Counted from the first letter of the stretch, positions 25,090 to 34,502 are shown. The stretch is 64,000 nucleotides of DNA from MGBC131033 sp910585655 (GCA_949502025.1 CATBCG010000059.1:1-64000), one strand, 5' to 3'. Numbers and translations are program-made. Notes: generated by a model not told the origin, from the sequence alone.

Positions 25090-26028
25090 TTATTTTACAC
25101 CAAATATTTTTGTAATAAGTAAAAACACTTTAGGATCTATATAAAATATAACATATAAAATTTTAGTTTTCCAATGTAAATGCTTCATTGAAATATTAAA
25201 TTTTTTCCGAAAATCTTTAAGAAGCTTCTTTCTCCCTATTTTTTGTTCTATTTTATAAATTTTTATTATCTGTACTAAATATAAATTTAAAGTCATAAAA
25301 TACAACTCTTCATCATATTTTAATTTTTCACATCGCCTTTCAATAGCCTCTAATGTATCATAAAAAGCTTTTTTATTAAAAGTATTTGTAATACTTCCAT
25401 TTCTTTTTCTATAATAATAAAGTTTATTATTAGATATTATAATATTTTTAGCTTGTAACAATATATCTGTAATAACATATTCATCTTCATGTAATTTTCC
25501 AACTGGAAAATCTATATTTTCCCAAATATCTCGTTTGTAAAATTTGTTACATATGGTAGCATGACCTTTTTCATTCAAAATAAATTCACGCAGCAAATCA
25601 TTTCCTCTTATTTTTTCTATAGTAGGATTAAGATCATCTTTATATAATTCATTATATTCTTCCTCTACCCGGTACCATTCATAAACTACCATATCTGCTC
25701 CATATTGTTTTACTAATTCATAACAATACTGAACTAGCATAGGTGCAATATAATCATCTCCGTCAATAAAAACAAAATATTCGCCTTTTGCATATTGTTT
25801 TCCTATATTCCTAACCTCTGATAATCCCCCATTCTGTTTATGTATTACCTTTATTCGTTCATCTTTCTTAGCCCATTTGTTACAAATATCCCCACTGTTA
25901 TCTGAGGAACCATCATTTATTAAAATTATTTCAAGATTAGAATATGTTTGTTCTATAATAGATTTTATACAAACCTCTAAATATTTTTCTACATTAAATA
26001 TTGGGACAATTATACTTACTAAATCCAT
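25090..26028 (-). CDS. GT2 glycosyltransferase
   Basis: A 312-residue family 2 (GT-A) glycosyltransferase. VSIIVPIFNVEKYL opens the nucleotide-binding fold, LINDGSSDNS follows and the metal-binding DGDD is at residues 89-92. A region with LHEDEYVITDIL carries the ED(E) catalytic-base position. There is no strong membrane segment. It is four bases from the previous gene in the operon. Donor and acceptor are unknown. Confidence 0.9.
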   Translation of the reverse strand: MDLVSIIVPIFNVEKYLEVCIKSIIEQTYSNLEIILINDGSSDNSGDICNKWAKKDERIKVIHKQNGGLSEVRNIGKQYAKGEYFVFIDGDDYIAPMLVQYCYELVKQYGADMVVYEWYRVEEEYNELYKDDLNPTIEKIRGNDLLREFILNEKGHATICNKFYKRDIWENIDFPVGKLHEDEYVITDILLQAKNIIISNNKLYYYRKRNGSITNTFNKKAFYDTLEAIERRCEKLKYDEELYFMTLNLYLVQIIKIYKIEQKIGRKKLLKDFRKKFNISMKHLHWKTKILYVIFYIDPKVFLLITKIFGVK

Positions 26029-26031
26029 CTC

Positions 26032-27066
26032 TTAAACCTTCTTCAATTTTAATTTTACTTTCCATACTTTTCTAAGATAATAATCAAGACAATACCATTT
26101 CTGTTCTAATAACCATATTTCTAACTTATCTTGAATCTTTAAATAATCCCAGCATTCTTTTAAGTTTTTGATACAATAAATAAATTCCTTTCTGTCAAGT
26201 AACTCTTTTAATTTTTGCTTTTTTATTTGATAACTCATCTTTTTATTTTCATATAAACTGTCTATACAAAAAATCAACACTTTAAAATATTCTCTACGTA
26301 ATTCTACATATGAAATTAAGTCTATATTAATATAATCCACACAAAATTTCACTAAAGTGTCATATAATGTAACTTGAATTTCAAATAAATTTTCATTCCA
26401 TTTTTGACTCAATCTATTATCTTCTGAAACATTAAAAAAATAATAAGTTTGATTTATAAAACAATAGCCTTTTATATATCTCATATAAGAAAGATTAAAC
26501 AATAAATCCTCTCCTAAATTAAGTCCTTCTTTAAATGTAAGTTTATTTTTACATATAATCTCTCTCTCATATAATTTTGCCCAAGGAGCATTAACTAAAC
26601 GAAAAGAATATAATTTCCAAAAATCATTTAATTTTAAATTTTCTACCTTCTCTTTTCCTTCTAGTATTACTTTATGTTCCTGATACTTATTATCTTGATA
26701 ATAATATCCGCACATAATTAAAATATTTTTCTTTTGGAATTTCAACATATTGGTAATCATATGAGGATCAATCATATCATCCGAATCAACAAAAATTACA
26801 TACTCTCCTTGCGCCATTTCCAGACCTTTGTTTCTGGCTATAGAAACTCCACTATTATTTTGATGGCATAATACAATCCTTCTATCTTTTTGGAGAAATT
26901 CAGCACACTTAAGATATGTACTATCTGTAGAACCATCATCTATTATAATAATCTCTATATTAACATAATTTTGATTTACAATAGAATTTAAACAAGCAGT
27001 AATTGTTTTTTCTCTATTATAAGCAGGTACAATAACAGAAACAAGGGGATTATCTTTGTAAGACAT
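26032..27066 (-). CDS. GT2 glycosyltransferase
   Basis: A 344-residue GT2 enzyme: VSVIVPAYNREKTI, IIDDGSTDST, DSDD at residues 94-97 and the acidic catalytic position in LNLGEDLLFNLSY. The ATG at 27066 is preferred, with GGAGAGG close upstream; a GTG two codons earlier is possible. It has a Trp- and Lys-rich C-terminus that may touch the membrane. It is one of four GT2 genes in the locus sharing the same plan. Confidence 0.9.
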   Translation of the reverse strand: MSYKDNPLVSVIVPAYNREKTITACLNSIVNQNYVNIEIIIIDDGSTDSTYLKCAEFLQKDRRIVLCHQNNSGVSIARNKGLEMAQGEYVIFVDSDDMIDPHMITNMLKFQKKNILIMCGYYYQDNKYQEHKVILEGKEKVENLKLNDFWKLYSFRLVNAPWAKLYEREIICKNKLTFKEGLNLGEDLLFNLSYMRYIKGYCFINQTYYFFNVSEDNRLSQKWNENLFEIQVTLYDTLVKFCVDYINIDLISYVELRREYFKVLIFCIDSLYENKKMSYQIKKQKLKELLDRKEFIYCIKNLKECWDYLKIQDKLEIWLLEQKWYCLDYYLRKVWKVKLKLKKV

Positions 27067-27092
27067 TTTCACCTCTCCTCATCATAATAGAT

Positions 27093-28091
27093 TTATCTTC
27101 TACCATTTTTTATTTCGATTAATTTTACTAATATTTTCGACATTATCTTATTAGTAGAAAATATAACTAATATAAATTTAGTCTTTTTTATAACATCTTT
27201 GCTCTTTAAGCATAAACTTAATACACTCCGTAAATAATTTCTAGATTCTATATACAACTTATCATCTTTATATTGTAAAGATAACATTTTGTATATAAGA
27301 TTAGCATACCTACAAGCAAGCATAACTTGATATGCCTGCTTAATTTGTATATCATCAGCTTTATCTACATAAGGTTTGAGAAGCTGAATTCCTTGTACAG
27401 CTGTAATATATTTAAAATCAAATACATTATCTGTCTTCATTTTATTACAAATTGATAATGTATGATAAATATAATGATATAGCACTTTATCCGTAATTAC
27501 GACAATATTTGAATAATACAAATATTCTCCCAAAAATAATATATCTGGACCATATTTAATTGATTTATTAAAATTCAGTGTATGTTTATCAATAATACTT
27601 TTTTTAAAAAGTTTATTACAAACTCCACCTGTAATTTTGTCTTGAAAAAAATATTGAAAGGCTTTTTGACCATCCAATACAGCTTTTTTCATAGTTTTAC
27701 TACTTATAATTTTTCCATTTTCATCCTCATAAACATCAGAACACATTGAAATATCTGCCTTATTACATAACAAACTTTTGTATAATTCTTCAAACATATT
27801 AGTTTCTATATAGTCATCAGAATCAATAAATCCAATATATTTTCCTTTCGCATAAAATAATCCAGTATTTCGCGCAGCAGATTCACCTGCATTTTCTTGA
27901 TGTATTACCAATATACGTTTATCTTTCTTTTTAAGCTCATCACAAATCACCTCTGAGCCATCATTAGAACCATCATCTACTAATATAATCTCTAAATTTT
28001 TTAAAGTTTGAGAACAGACCGAATTTACACATTTTCTCAAATAAGACTTTACGTTATATATAGGTACAATAATTGATATTAGTTCTTCCAT
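27093..28091 (-). CDS. GT2 glycosyltransferase
   Basis: A 332-residue GT2 enzyme: ISIIVPIYNVKSYL, LVDDGSNDGS, IDSDDY with DSDD at residues 90-93, and IKYGPDILFLGEYL in the region of the catalytic acid. The start at 28091 follows GGGAGGAG at good spacing. The earlier ATG at 28157 would overlap the upstream gene by 34 bases and has no site. Confidence 0.9.
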   Translation of the reverse strand: MEELISIIVPIYNVKSYLRKCVNSVCSQTLKNLEIILVDDGSNDGSEVICDELKKKDKRILVIHQENAGESAARNTGLFYAKGKYIGFIDSDDYIETNMFEELYKSLLCNKADISMCSDVYEDENGKIISSKTMKKAVLDGQKAFQYFFQDKITGGVCNKLFKKSIIDKHTLNFNKSIKYGPDILFLGEYLYYSNIVVITDKVLYHYIYHTLSICNKMKTDNVFDFKYITAVQGIQLLKPYVDKADDIQIKQAYQVMLACRYANLIYKMLSLQYKDDKLYIESRNYLRSVLSLCLKSKDVIKKTKFILVIFSTNKIMSKILVKLIEIKNGRR

Positions 28092-28123
28092 CTCTACTCC
28101 TCCCAAATGCTTTCTACAAAATA

Positions 28124-29029
28124 TTAACCTTTTCTTTTTATCCCTCCTCTCCAACACTTATATATAACTTGGACAAATTTCATTTCTAATGTTACCAAAC
28201 AAAAATATATACTTATCAACTTTAGTTTTATTCCTGAAACTCCACAGTATTTTCGCAAATACAATAACCTACTATCCAAAATCATTCTTTTTTGTTTAAC
28301 CATAGAACGATACACCTTTGAAATAGTAGTAGAATGTATATGCTGATAATTTGTTTTAGGTAATAATCTTGTTTCATAATTATGATTTCTTGCCTTAGTA
28401 GCTATTACAATCTCTTCTTCAAATAAAAAAAATTCCTCATCATACATTCCTATCTCATAAAACTTATCTATATCTAGCAATAATAATGAACCTAATACTA
28501 TATCTACTATATAATTTTTTGTTTGTAAATCTTTTTTATTATATTCTGCCTTTCTTCCAAAAAGATGAAAAAAGAAAATACTGCTTTCTAGAACATACCT
28601 ATCTACATCTAAAATTTTCCAAGCAACTTTCGCCTCTCCATTTACATATTCTGGAGCAGTAATAATGCAATTAGAATTTTTTATTATCAAATTTTTTAAA
28701 CCAACAACTACTTCCTCCTCAAATTTTGTATCTGGATTTGCTATTAAAATATATCTAATTTTCAAAAACTCTTTAGCATATTTTATACCAATATTATTTC
28801 CATACCCATATCCACCATTTTTCTCTGAAGAAATAACTCTAATTTTTTCTGTTTGAAATTTTTTTAATTTTTCAAAGCTAAAATCTGTTGATTTATTATC
28901 CACTACTACTATATAATCTATAACCTCATACTTTTTTATTAATTGTATTAAAGAAATAGTAGTTTCTGCATCATTATAATTTAAAATAACACAAGCTATT
29001 TTTCTTTTACTTTCAGTTATAATATCCAT
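28124..29029 (-). CDS. GT2 glycosyltransferase, rhamnosyltransferase-like
   Basis: A 301-residue GT2 protein of a different branch from its neighbours: CVILNYNDAETT at the start, VVDNKSTD, KNGGYGYGNNIGI and ILIANPDTKFEEE, as in WbbL/RfbF-type rhamnosyltransferases, followed by LFLEEEIVIATKARNH-like acidic positions. It probably adds a 6-deoxyhexose. AAAGGGATA lies 9 bases before the ATG. Confidence 0.85.
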   Translation of the reverse strand: MDIITESKRKIACVILNYNDAETTISLIQLIKKYEVIDYIVVVDNKSTDFSFEKLKKFQTEKIRVISSEKNGGYGYGNNIGIKYAKEFLKIRYILIANPDTKFEEEVVVGLKNLIIKNSNCIITAPEYVNGEAKVAWKILDVDRYVLESSIFFFHLFGRKAEYNKKDLQTKNYIVDIVLGSLLLLDIDKFYEIGMYDEEFFLFEEEIVIATKARNHNYETRLLPKTNYQHIHSTTISKVYRSMVKQKRMILDSRLLYLRKYCGVSGIKLKLISIYFCLVTLEMKFVQVIYKCWRGGIKRKG

Positions 29030-29094
29030 TTAAATATCCCTTTCATCATATATCAGAATGAAACCTTAATAAGTGCAAATATTGTACATCTATT

Positions 29095-30066
29095 TTATTT
29101 TTTTCTAACTATATATCCATATATCTTACTGGCAATTTTCTTACCACAACATTGATATATTAATTTACATAATTTAGTTTTTTTGCTACTACTATATTTT
29201 ATTAAATAAGAATATTTATCTAGGTCAACTTCCGTAGGAACATTCTTCCCTTCATAATTTCCTAACACAATAAAATATTCATATGCCAAAAAAGCTAACA
29301 TAGCCTGTCTCAATTCCCTATTACTATTATTTTCAAAAAAATCTGCCCATTTTGCAAGGATCTTATATAAACTATATCTAATCTTATCATCTACATTATG
29401 TGTAACAGAAGCTTCTCTTACCCGATAAATATAAGCATTTTCATTTGAATATATCAAATTTTTAGCAGCTAAAATCAACTTAAAGCTCCAATCAATATCT
29501 TCTCCCACAATTCCTTCTTCAAAATAAATTTTATTGTTCTTTATCAAATCTGCCCGAACCGCCTTGCATCCTGCTGATACAATATAAGTATCTTGACTTA
29601 CTAAATATTTTAATTGTGCTTCATATCTTAACCCATTAACATAGTCTTCATTTAACTCAGGATAGGACTTCCAGATTTTACTTTCTCTTTCGTCACATCT
29701 TTTAAATGTGTACATTAGAAAATCTGGTTTTCTTTCCACCAAGTTATTAATTCGATTTAGAAAACCACTATCTTCCCAAAAATCATCACTGTCTATAAAT
29801 AAAAGATACTCCCCTGTTGCTATGTCAATTCCCATATTTCTAGATTCTGCAGCACCACCATTCACTTTATGCAGTACCTTACATCGTGCGTCCCGAATCC
29901 TATAATTATCACATATTTTACCTGACATATCAGTTGAGCCGTCATCTACTAAGATAACTTCAAAATTTGTAAATTTTTGATTTAAAATACTATCTACACA
30001 ACATTTCAAATATTGTTCTACATTATATACTGGAATTATTATACTAAATTTCACTTGAAATTGCAT
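29095..30066 (-). CDS. GT2 glycosyltransferase
   Basis: A 323-residue GT2 enzyme: FSIIIPVYNVEQYL, LVDDGSTDMSG, DSDD at residues 92-95 and GIVGEDIDWSFKL with the catalytic acid. The ATG at 30066 has GGGGAAA 8 bases upstream and is preferred to the ATG at 30096, which sits directly against an AGG. It is second in the operon, behind the GT4 gene. Confidence 0.88.
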   Translation of the reverse strand: MQFQVKFSIIIPVYNVEQYLKCCVDSILNQKFTNFEVILVDDGSTDMSGKICDNYRIRDARCKVLHKVNGGAAESRNMGIDIATGEYLLFIDSDDFWEDSGFLNRINNLVERKPDFLMYTFKRCDERESKIWKSYPELNEDYVNGLRYEAQLKYLVSQDTYIVSAGCKAVRADLIKNNKIYFEEGIVGEDIDWSFKLILAAKNLIYSNENAYIYRVREASVTHNVDDKIRYSLYKILAKWADFFENNSNRELRQAMLAFLAYEYFIVLGNYEGKNVPTEVDLDKYSYLIKYSSSKKTKLCKLIYQCCGKKIASKIYGYIVRKK

Positions 30067-30101
30067 ATTTATATTTCCCCATTTATTACTATACATCCTA
30101 A

Positions 30102-31214
30102 TTAAATTTGTGAATAAATACTTGTCATTTTTTCTATAACTACTTGGCTGGAATATTTTTGTAAAATTTTTAAATTTTCTACACTAACCTTTTCTTTATT
30201 TACTTTTACTAATTCATGAATTCCATCTATCAATTCCTCTTGTTTTCCTAATGAAAACAATTTACTACAAGAAAGCTCATTTTTAATCAATTCACGACTA
30301 CCCCGAATATTTGATGCTAAACATGGCGATCCTGTTGCCATAGCCTCCATTAAAGCTACTGGAAGTCCCTCCTGTTTTGATGGAAATAGAAATAAATCAG
30401 ATATAGCCATAATTTCGATCACATCTGTTCGATACCCTAAAAAATGAATTTCTTCTATTAAGCCTAAACGTTTTACATAATCGGTTAATAATTTTTCTTG
30501 ATTGCCTTTTCCACAAATAATATAATAAATTTTATTCTTTTTTATACTCAACTTTTCTAATGCCTTAATCACTTCTATATGATTTTTTCTTACGGAAAGT
30601 TCTCCTACAGATAATAATAAAAGAGCATCTTCAGGAATTCCTAACTCTCTTCTTTTTTGCTTCTTATCTACAGCTTGAACTATTTTTTGGATCTTATTTA
30701 TATCTATACCTACTCCTGGTATAAATTTTACTGCTCTAGCCTTAAAATATTTTTTTGCTCGCTGATAGTCTTCCTGATTAATCGTAATTAACAGATCTGT
30801 CTTTCTTGCCAGCCATTTCTCTATTGGATAATAAATCAACCAATTAATGTTAGGCGCTCCTGTATAAAAATGAAACCCATGTGCTGTATATATAATTTTG
30901 CTTACTTTACCGAAAGCAGCCAAACGTCCTATTGCTCCTCCTACTGGAGTATGGCAATGTACTAAATCAAAGTTTTCTTGGCGAATTAACTTTTTTAACA
31001 TTTTATAAGCTTTAACATTAGTTCTACACAAAGGATTTCTACCAAAAGGTATATCTACAATATGTAAATCTAAATCTTTTAATTGTCCATTTGCTTCAAT
31101 TGTGTTACAAGCACACCAAACCTCATACCCCATAGATTTTAAAATTTTAATATTATTTTGTTCAAAAGCAGCAATAAACTCATATATAGTTGCTACTATT
31201 AATGCCTTCTTCAT
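30102..31214 (-). CDS. GT4 glycosyltransferase
   Basis: A 370-residue GT-B enzyme of family 4. The N-terminal acceptor domain has VHCHTPVGGAIGRLAA and YTAHGFHFYTGAP; the C-terminal donor domain has LSVGELSVRKNH and the family signature SKQEGLPVALMEAMATG with the two donor-binding glutamates. This type often adds the second sugar of capsule or exopolysaccharide repeats. First gene of the locus, with AGAGGAAA before the ATG and a promoter about 45 bases upstream. No initiating phosphosugar transferase (WbaP/EpsL type), flippase or polymerase is visible in the window. Confidence 0.92.
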   Translation of the reverse strand: MKKALIVATIYEFIAAFEQNNIKILKSMGYEVWCACNTIEANGQLKDLDLHIVDIPFGRNPLCRTNVKAYKMLKKLIRQENFDLVHCHTPVGGAIGRLAAFGKVSKIIYTAHGFHFYTGAPNINWLIYYPIEKWLARKTDLLITINQEDYQRAKKYFKARAVKFIPGVGIDINKIQKIVQAVDKKQKRRELGIPEDALLLLSVGELSVRKNHIEVIKALEKLSIKKNKIYYIICGKGNQEKLLTDYVKRLGLIEEIHFLGYRTDVIEIMAISDLFLFPSKQEGLPVALMEAMATGSPCLASNIRGSRELIKNELSCSKLFSLGKQEELIDGIHELVKVNKEKVSVENLKILQKYSSQVVIEKMTSIYSQI

Positions 31215-31256
31215 ATTCTTTTCCTCTCATTAAAAACGAAATATATGCCTTAGGTT

Positions 31257-31285
31257 AGTATAACATATTTTATATAATATGTAAA
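31257..31285 (-). promoter_or_regulatory. sigma-A-type promoter of the glycan locus
   Basis: Minus strand TTTACA (31280-31285), a 17-base spacer and TATACT (31257-31262), each 5 of 6 to consensus. Transcription would start near 31249, 35 bases before the GT4 gene. The IS4 element ends 25 bases upstream of the -35, so it may have separated the promoter from upstream control sites. Confidence 0.72.
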
Positions 31286-31302
31286 ATAAATCTTTCGTTT
31301 TC

Positions 31303-31310
31303 TAATCATA
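31303..31310. repeat. left copy of an 8-bp target duplication
   Basis: TAATCATA, repeated exactly at 32777-32784, on both sides of the insertion sequence. Confidence 0.85.
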
Positions 31311-31341
31311 CACCACTTTACAAGTTTTTTAATAAAAAAAG

Positions 31342-31425
31342 TATCGTACAGTACTTTCTGATGTATAATGAGTTTGCTACAACCATTACAAAGGAAAGTG
31401 ACCCTGTACGATAAACTCATTATAC
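31342..31425. repeat. interleaved inverted repeats in the IS leader
   Basis: Two perfect inverted repeats cross each other: A (31342-31351, TATCGTACAG) with A' (31404-31413), and B (31363-31375, GTATAATGAGTTT) with B' (31413-31425). The order A-B-A'-B' allows either of two hairpins, or a pseudoknot, but not both simple stems. It lies just before the transposase frame and could limit translation from outside transcripts. Confidence 0.75.
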
Positions 31426-31536
31426 AACAAAGATAACCTGATTGGTAGACTTCATCAATATTTTTTTACTTATTTTGAAACATTTTCTGCCTCTACTGCA
31501 GAGACGCTGTTTTTACTGGTACTATCCATACTGGCA

Positions 31537-32769
31537 ATGGAATCAGCCCATTCCATACGCTTCCTTTACAGGCACTTTTTGTCCGGCATCACGGAAAAAT
31601 CTCTGAATGCATTTTACTATGCCTGCACCCATGCGAAAGTGGATTATTCCAGGTTTATGAACGTAACAGCGACCATGGCCCTGAAGCTGGTTCCGGAACG
31701 CCTGAAGTCACAGCCGGTTTTTCTCTGCATTGACGATACCATGGTGGCAAAGTTTGGGAAAAAGTTTGAGGATGTATCAAAACTTTTCGACCATGCCGCA
31801 CATAATGGTTCCAATTACCTCAACGGGCATTGTTTTGTCAGCCTTATGCTTTGTGTTCCGGTATGGCGGAAACAGCGGATTGTCTATCTGGCAGTTCCCT
31901 TGGGATACCGTATGTGGAAAAAGGAAGTATCCAAGCTGGAACTGGCGGCATCCATGGTACGGCAGGTTATGCCGGAGTTTTCTGCACAGAGAAATGTCAT
32001 CATCCTGTGCGACAGCTGGTATGCCAAAAAAGACCTGGTGTGTATCGTGGATGAGTATGTCAACCTGGATGTTATCTGCAATGCTAGGTATGACTCTGTT
32101 ATTTATGACCTTGCACCGCAGCCTACAGGCAAAAAGGGCAGACCTGCCAAACATGGGAGACGCCTGTCCATAGAGACAGATTTCACCCTTTCTGAGGAAA
32201 AGGTTGGGGATTATTACATTGGCGTGCGCCAGGTGCTCACCAACCTCTTCGGGCAGAGGGAAGTCCTTGCCTATGTGACGGCATCTGATAAAGCAAAGGG
32301 CGCCAGACGTTTGTTTTTCAGCACTATTTTCCCCTGGCAGATGGAGATATTCTGTGCCTGGCAGGAAAAGGCGCCGCTGAACCAGACCGGGAGCAGCCGC
32401 ATGCAGTTTATTCCCCTGTTGTGTTACCATTTCAGGTGGAACATCGAGGTCAGTTACTATGAGCAGAAAACGTTCTGGTCATTATGCAGCTACATGGTTC
32501 GCAGCAGTAAAGGGATAGAAATGCTGGTCAATTTGATTAATGTCGCATACTGCGCAATGAAAATGCTGCCTTATCAGGATGAAGTTTTTTCAAAATACCG
32601 TAACGAAAGCGTGCAGGAACTCCGGTTCACCCTCAGTGAGGAAATTCGCCGGCAGGTATTTTATGCCACTTTCCTGCAAAATGTCGAAACGGGCATAAAA
32701 TCAAGTGTCTTTACAAAGGTACTGAAACAGCTGCTTTGGCATCAATGTAGCGGTTGGCATAAGTTGTAA
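31537..32769 (+). CDS. IS4-family transposase
   Basis: A 410-residue DDE transposase. The first Asp is in CIDDTMVAKF (D66/D67), the second in ILCDSWYAKK (D159), and the third acidic residue is E304 in the IS4 signature Y-(2)-R-(3)-E-(6)-K: Y297, R300, E304, K311. The frame stays open for 45 codons before the first ATG, back to a TGA at 31399, and those codons (with TLFLLVLSILA) look like transposase, so the true start may be a non-ATG codon near 31411. The frame is intact. Confidence 0.92.
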   Translation: MESAHSIRFLYRHFLSGITEKSLNAFYYACTHAKVDYSRFMNVTATMALKLVPERLKSQPVFLCIDDTMVAKFGKKFEDVSKLFDHAAHNGSNYLNGHCFVSLMLCVPVWRKQRIVYLAVPLGYRMWKKEVSKLELAASMVRQVMPEFSAQRNVIILCDSWYAKKDLVCIVDEYVNLDVICNARYDSVIYDLAPQPTGKKGRPAKHGRRLSIETDFTLSEEKVGDYYIGVRQVLTNLFGQREVLAYVTASDKAKGARRLFFSTIFPWQMEIFCAWQEKAPLNQTGSSRMQFIPLLCYHFRWNIEVSYYEQKTFWSLCSYMVRSSKGIEMLVNLINVAYCAMKMLPYQDEVFSKYRNESVQELRFTLSEEIRRQVFYATFLQNVETGIKSSVFTKVLKQLLWHQCSGWHKL

Positions 32770-32776
32770 AGTGGTG

Positions 32777-32784
32777 TAATCATA
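32777..32784. repeat. right copy of the 8-bp target duplication
   Basis: TAATCATA, identical to 31303-31310. Confidence 0.85.
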
Positions 32785-32831
32785 TAAAAATTACTTTTTC
32801 ATAATAAATTTCAATTTTTTTCATTTCCCTC

Positions 32832-32860
32832 TTGAATCCATTCTCCAAATGTAGTATGAT
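32832..32860 (+). promoter_or_regulatory. promoter of the sigma-like gene
   Basis: TTGAAT (32832-32837), a 17-base spacer and TATGAT (32855-32860), in the gap after the insertion sequence. The leader would be about 85 bases. Confidence 0.5.
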
Positions 32861-32953
32861 ACCCCCATAGCCATTCCCTTCACTAGTTTCCCTTCTTCCC
32901 CAAAAATACTTAGCATCTACTATAAAAACTACTAAAGAAAAGGAACCAACACC

Positions 32954-33457
32954 ATGAATTCATTATTTTACACACTAATCCGTCTTATAAAAAGGCACTC
33001 TTTCCGGCGTCTTTTTCATACTTATTATCCCATCATGTTCCAAACTGCATACTCTATCTTAGGCAGTGAAGCCTTGGCAAACGCCGCTCTCTACAAAACT
33101 TTTTCTACCATTATTCCGCTTCTGGACTTTATTCCAAAAAGAAATCCCATAAAGATAAAAGGCTTTCTGCTACTTGTAGTCAAATATACGGCATTGTCTA
33201 TGCAGCCGGAACCCTCTGGTTACTTCAAAAAAGAAGCTGCTTGTTCCATGTCTTTGACCAGTTCTTCCTCTTCTTTGACCATTCCGATTTTGTCCGAATT
33301 AGAACCCGTTTCTTTGGATCTTTTATCTCTTGTCTATCTCTATCATCTAGCCTTAGAAGACGCTGCCAGAATCCTGAATCTTTTGCCGCAGACCGCGGAA
33401 ACTATGCTTCAGACAGCTCTCCATTCGTGCGAAGCCTATCTTTCTAAGCAGTCATGA
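32954..33457 (+). CDS. sigma-factor-like protein
   Basis: A 167-residue protein resembling a small ECF-type sigma factor. The N-terminal half (LFHTYYPIMFQTAYSILGS) matches the start of region 2, and the C-terminal half (LDLLSLVYLYHLALEDAARILNL) has the helix-turn-helix pattern of region 4. The connecting part is serine-rich and region 2 lacks the usual DD/W signature, so promoter recognition is doubtful. AAAGGAACC lies upstream of the ATG. It converges on an aminotransferase fragment. A related broken frame lies at 34.83-35.09 kb, in the same position beside the intact aminotransferase gene. Confidence 0.55.
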   Translation: MNSLFYTLIRLIKRHSFRRLFHTYYPIMFQTAYSILGSEALANAALYKTFSTIIPLLDFIPKRNPIKIKGFLLLVVKYTALSMQPEPSGYFKKEAACSMSLTSSSSSLTIPILSELEPVSLDLLSLVYLYHLALEDAARILNLLPQTAETMLQTALHSCEAYLSKQS

Positions 33458-33464
33458 ACTGATT

Positions 33465-33893
33465 TTACCGTTTCCCCAGTACTCCCCGCACAATCCCAAT
33501 AATCCGTTCCATATCTTCTTCCGTATTTTTAATATCACTCGGCAGGCACAGTCCACGACGGAAAATATCCTCAGATACCGACGAAAGATCGGCTCTTCCT
33601 TCCTGAGTCACATTTGCCATACTCTCTCCACCAGCTATTCCCTCTCGGCTCTCGTTAGCCATCTCAAACGGATATTTTTCAAATACAGGTTGTAAGTGCA
33701 TCGGCTTCCAAATCGGACGGCATTCGATATTATCTTCTTCCAGTGCCACCATACTATCTATCAGTTTGACGGAACAATCTTCTTTTAAGGTCAGACAGCT
33801 TAGCCAGTAGTTGGCTTGACAGTCCGCAGGAATCGGATTCATAGAAACCTCTGGCAAATTGGCAAAAGCATTCTGATACGTCTCATAAATCTA
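33465..33893 (-). pseudogene. duplicated 3' fragment of the DegT aminotransferase gene
   Basis: The last 130-142 codons of the aminotransferase at 35090-36340 are repeated here in the same orientation, roughly 94% identical at base level (MNPIPADCQANYWLSCLTL and DIFRRGLCLPSDIKN are shared). Homology stops at 33893, where the Trp codon of the intact gene is a TAG. No N-terminal or PLP-binding part is present, so it is non-functional. The extreme 3' ends also differ. Confidence 0.9.
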
Positions 33894-33959
33894 TTTCGTT
33901 TTTTCCTATTTCAGTCATAGCCAGAATCAAACAAAATCCTGACAGGGACAGAAGCTATT

Positions 33960-34502
33960 TTATAACAAATCTGCAAGATTAATCTTTAAATCCTTGTAAA
34001 TACACACAGGTATCATATCACTAAAAGAGTATTGTTTTGTTCCTGATTCGTGTTCAAAATCATAAACCATAACATTTTGTTTTAAAGGATTGATAACCCA
34101 ATATTCTCTTACTTTTGCAGAACGATATTTAAAAAGTTTTATTCCATAGTCCATCTGCTCTGTGCTGGGAGATATAATTTCAATGATCCAATCCGGTGCT
34201 CCATTACACCCATAGTCATTCAATTTGTCTTTATCACATATCACAGAGATGTCTGGTTCTACGTAAGTCTTATCGTCATTATTTAGAAAAACAGCAAATG
34301 GAGCAGGATAAATTTCACAGCTCCCATTTTGGGACTTGATATAGCTTCCAATAAATTGTGTCAATTCAGAAACCAACTTCTGATGTATTCTCTTTGGTGG
34401 AGCCATATTATAAATTTTTCCGTCAATCAACTCTGCTCTCTCTCCATCTGGTAAAGCATAAATATCATCTATCGTAGATACCTTTTCTTGTGCTAATGCC
34501 AT
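33960..34502 (-). CDS. Uma2-family (DUF820) restriction-like nuclease
   Basis: A 180-residue protein of the Uma2 family, a PD-(D/E)XK-fold group of unknown role abundant in cyanobacteria and Firmicutes. The signature is visible: GERAELIDGKIYNMAPP, then YVEPDISVICD (acidic metal site), PDWIIEIISPST (E-x-S) and YRSAKVREYWVINP. GAAGG lies upstream of the ATG. It separates the two copies of the duplicated aminotransferase end and may have arrived with the rearrangement. Confidence 0.85.
   Translation of the reverse strand: MALAQEKVSTIDDIYALPDGERAELIDGKIYNMAPPKRIHQKLVSELTQFIGSYIKSQNGSCEIYPAPFAVFLNNDDKTYVEPDISVICDKDKLNDYGCNGAPDWIIEIISPSTEQMDYGIKLFKYRSAKVREYWVINPLKQNVMVYDFEHESGTKQYSFSDMIPVCIYKDLKINLADLL

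Larger units (their letters stand above)
31311..32776 (+). mobile_element. complete IS4-family insertion sequence (1466 bp)
   Basis: Both ends are visible. The left end is CACCACTTTACAAGTT (31311-31326) and the right end, read on the minus strand, is CACCACTTTACAACTT (32776-32761): 15 of 16 identical. It is flanked by the direct repeat TAATCATA. One transposase gene fills it. Its GC is higher than the AT-rich locus it entered. The 8-bp duplication and YREK signature fit the IS4 family; the subgroup is not resolved. It looks recent and potentially active. Confidence 0.93.

Noticed and set aside
31777..32430. 217-residue minus-strand frame inside the insertion sequence
   Set aside because: It is the antisense shadow of the transposase gene, with no recognisable domain.
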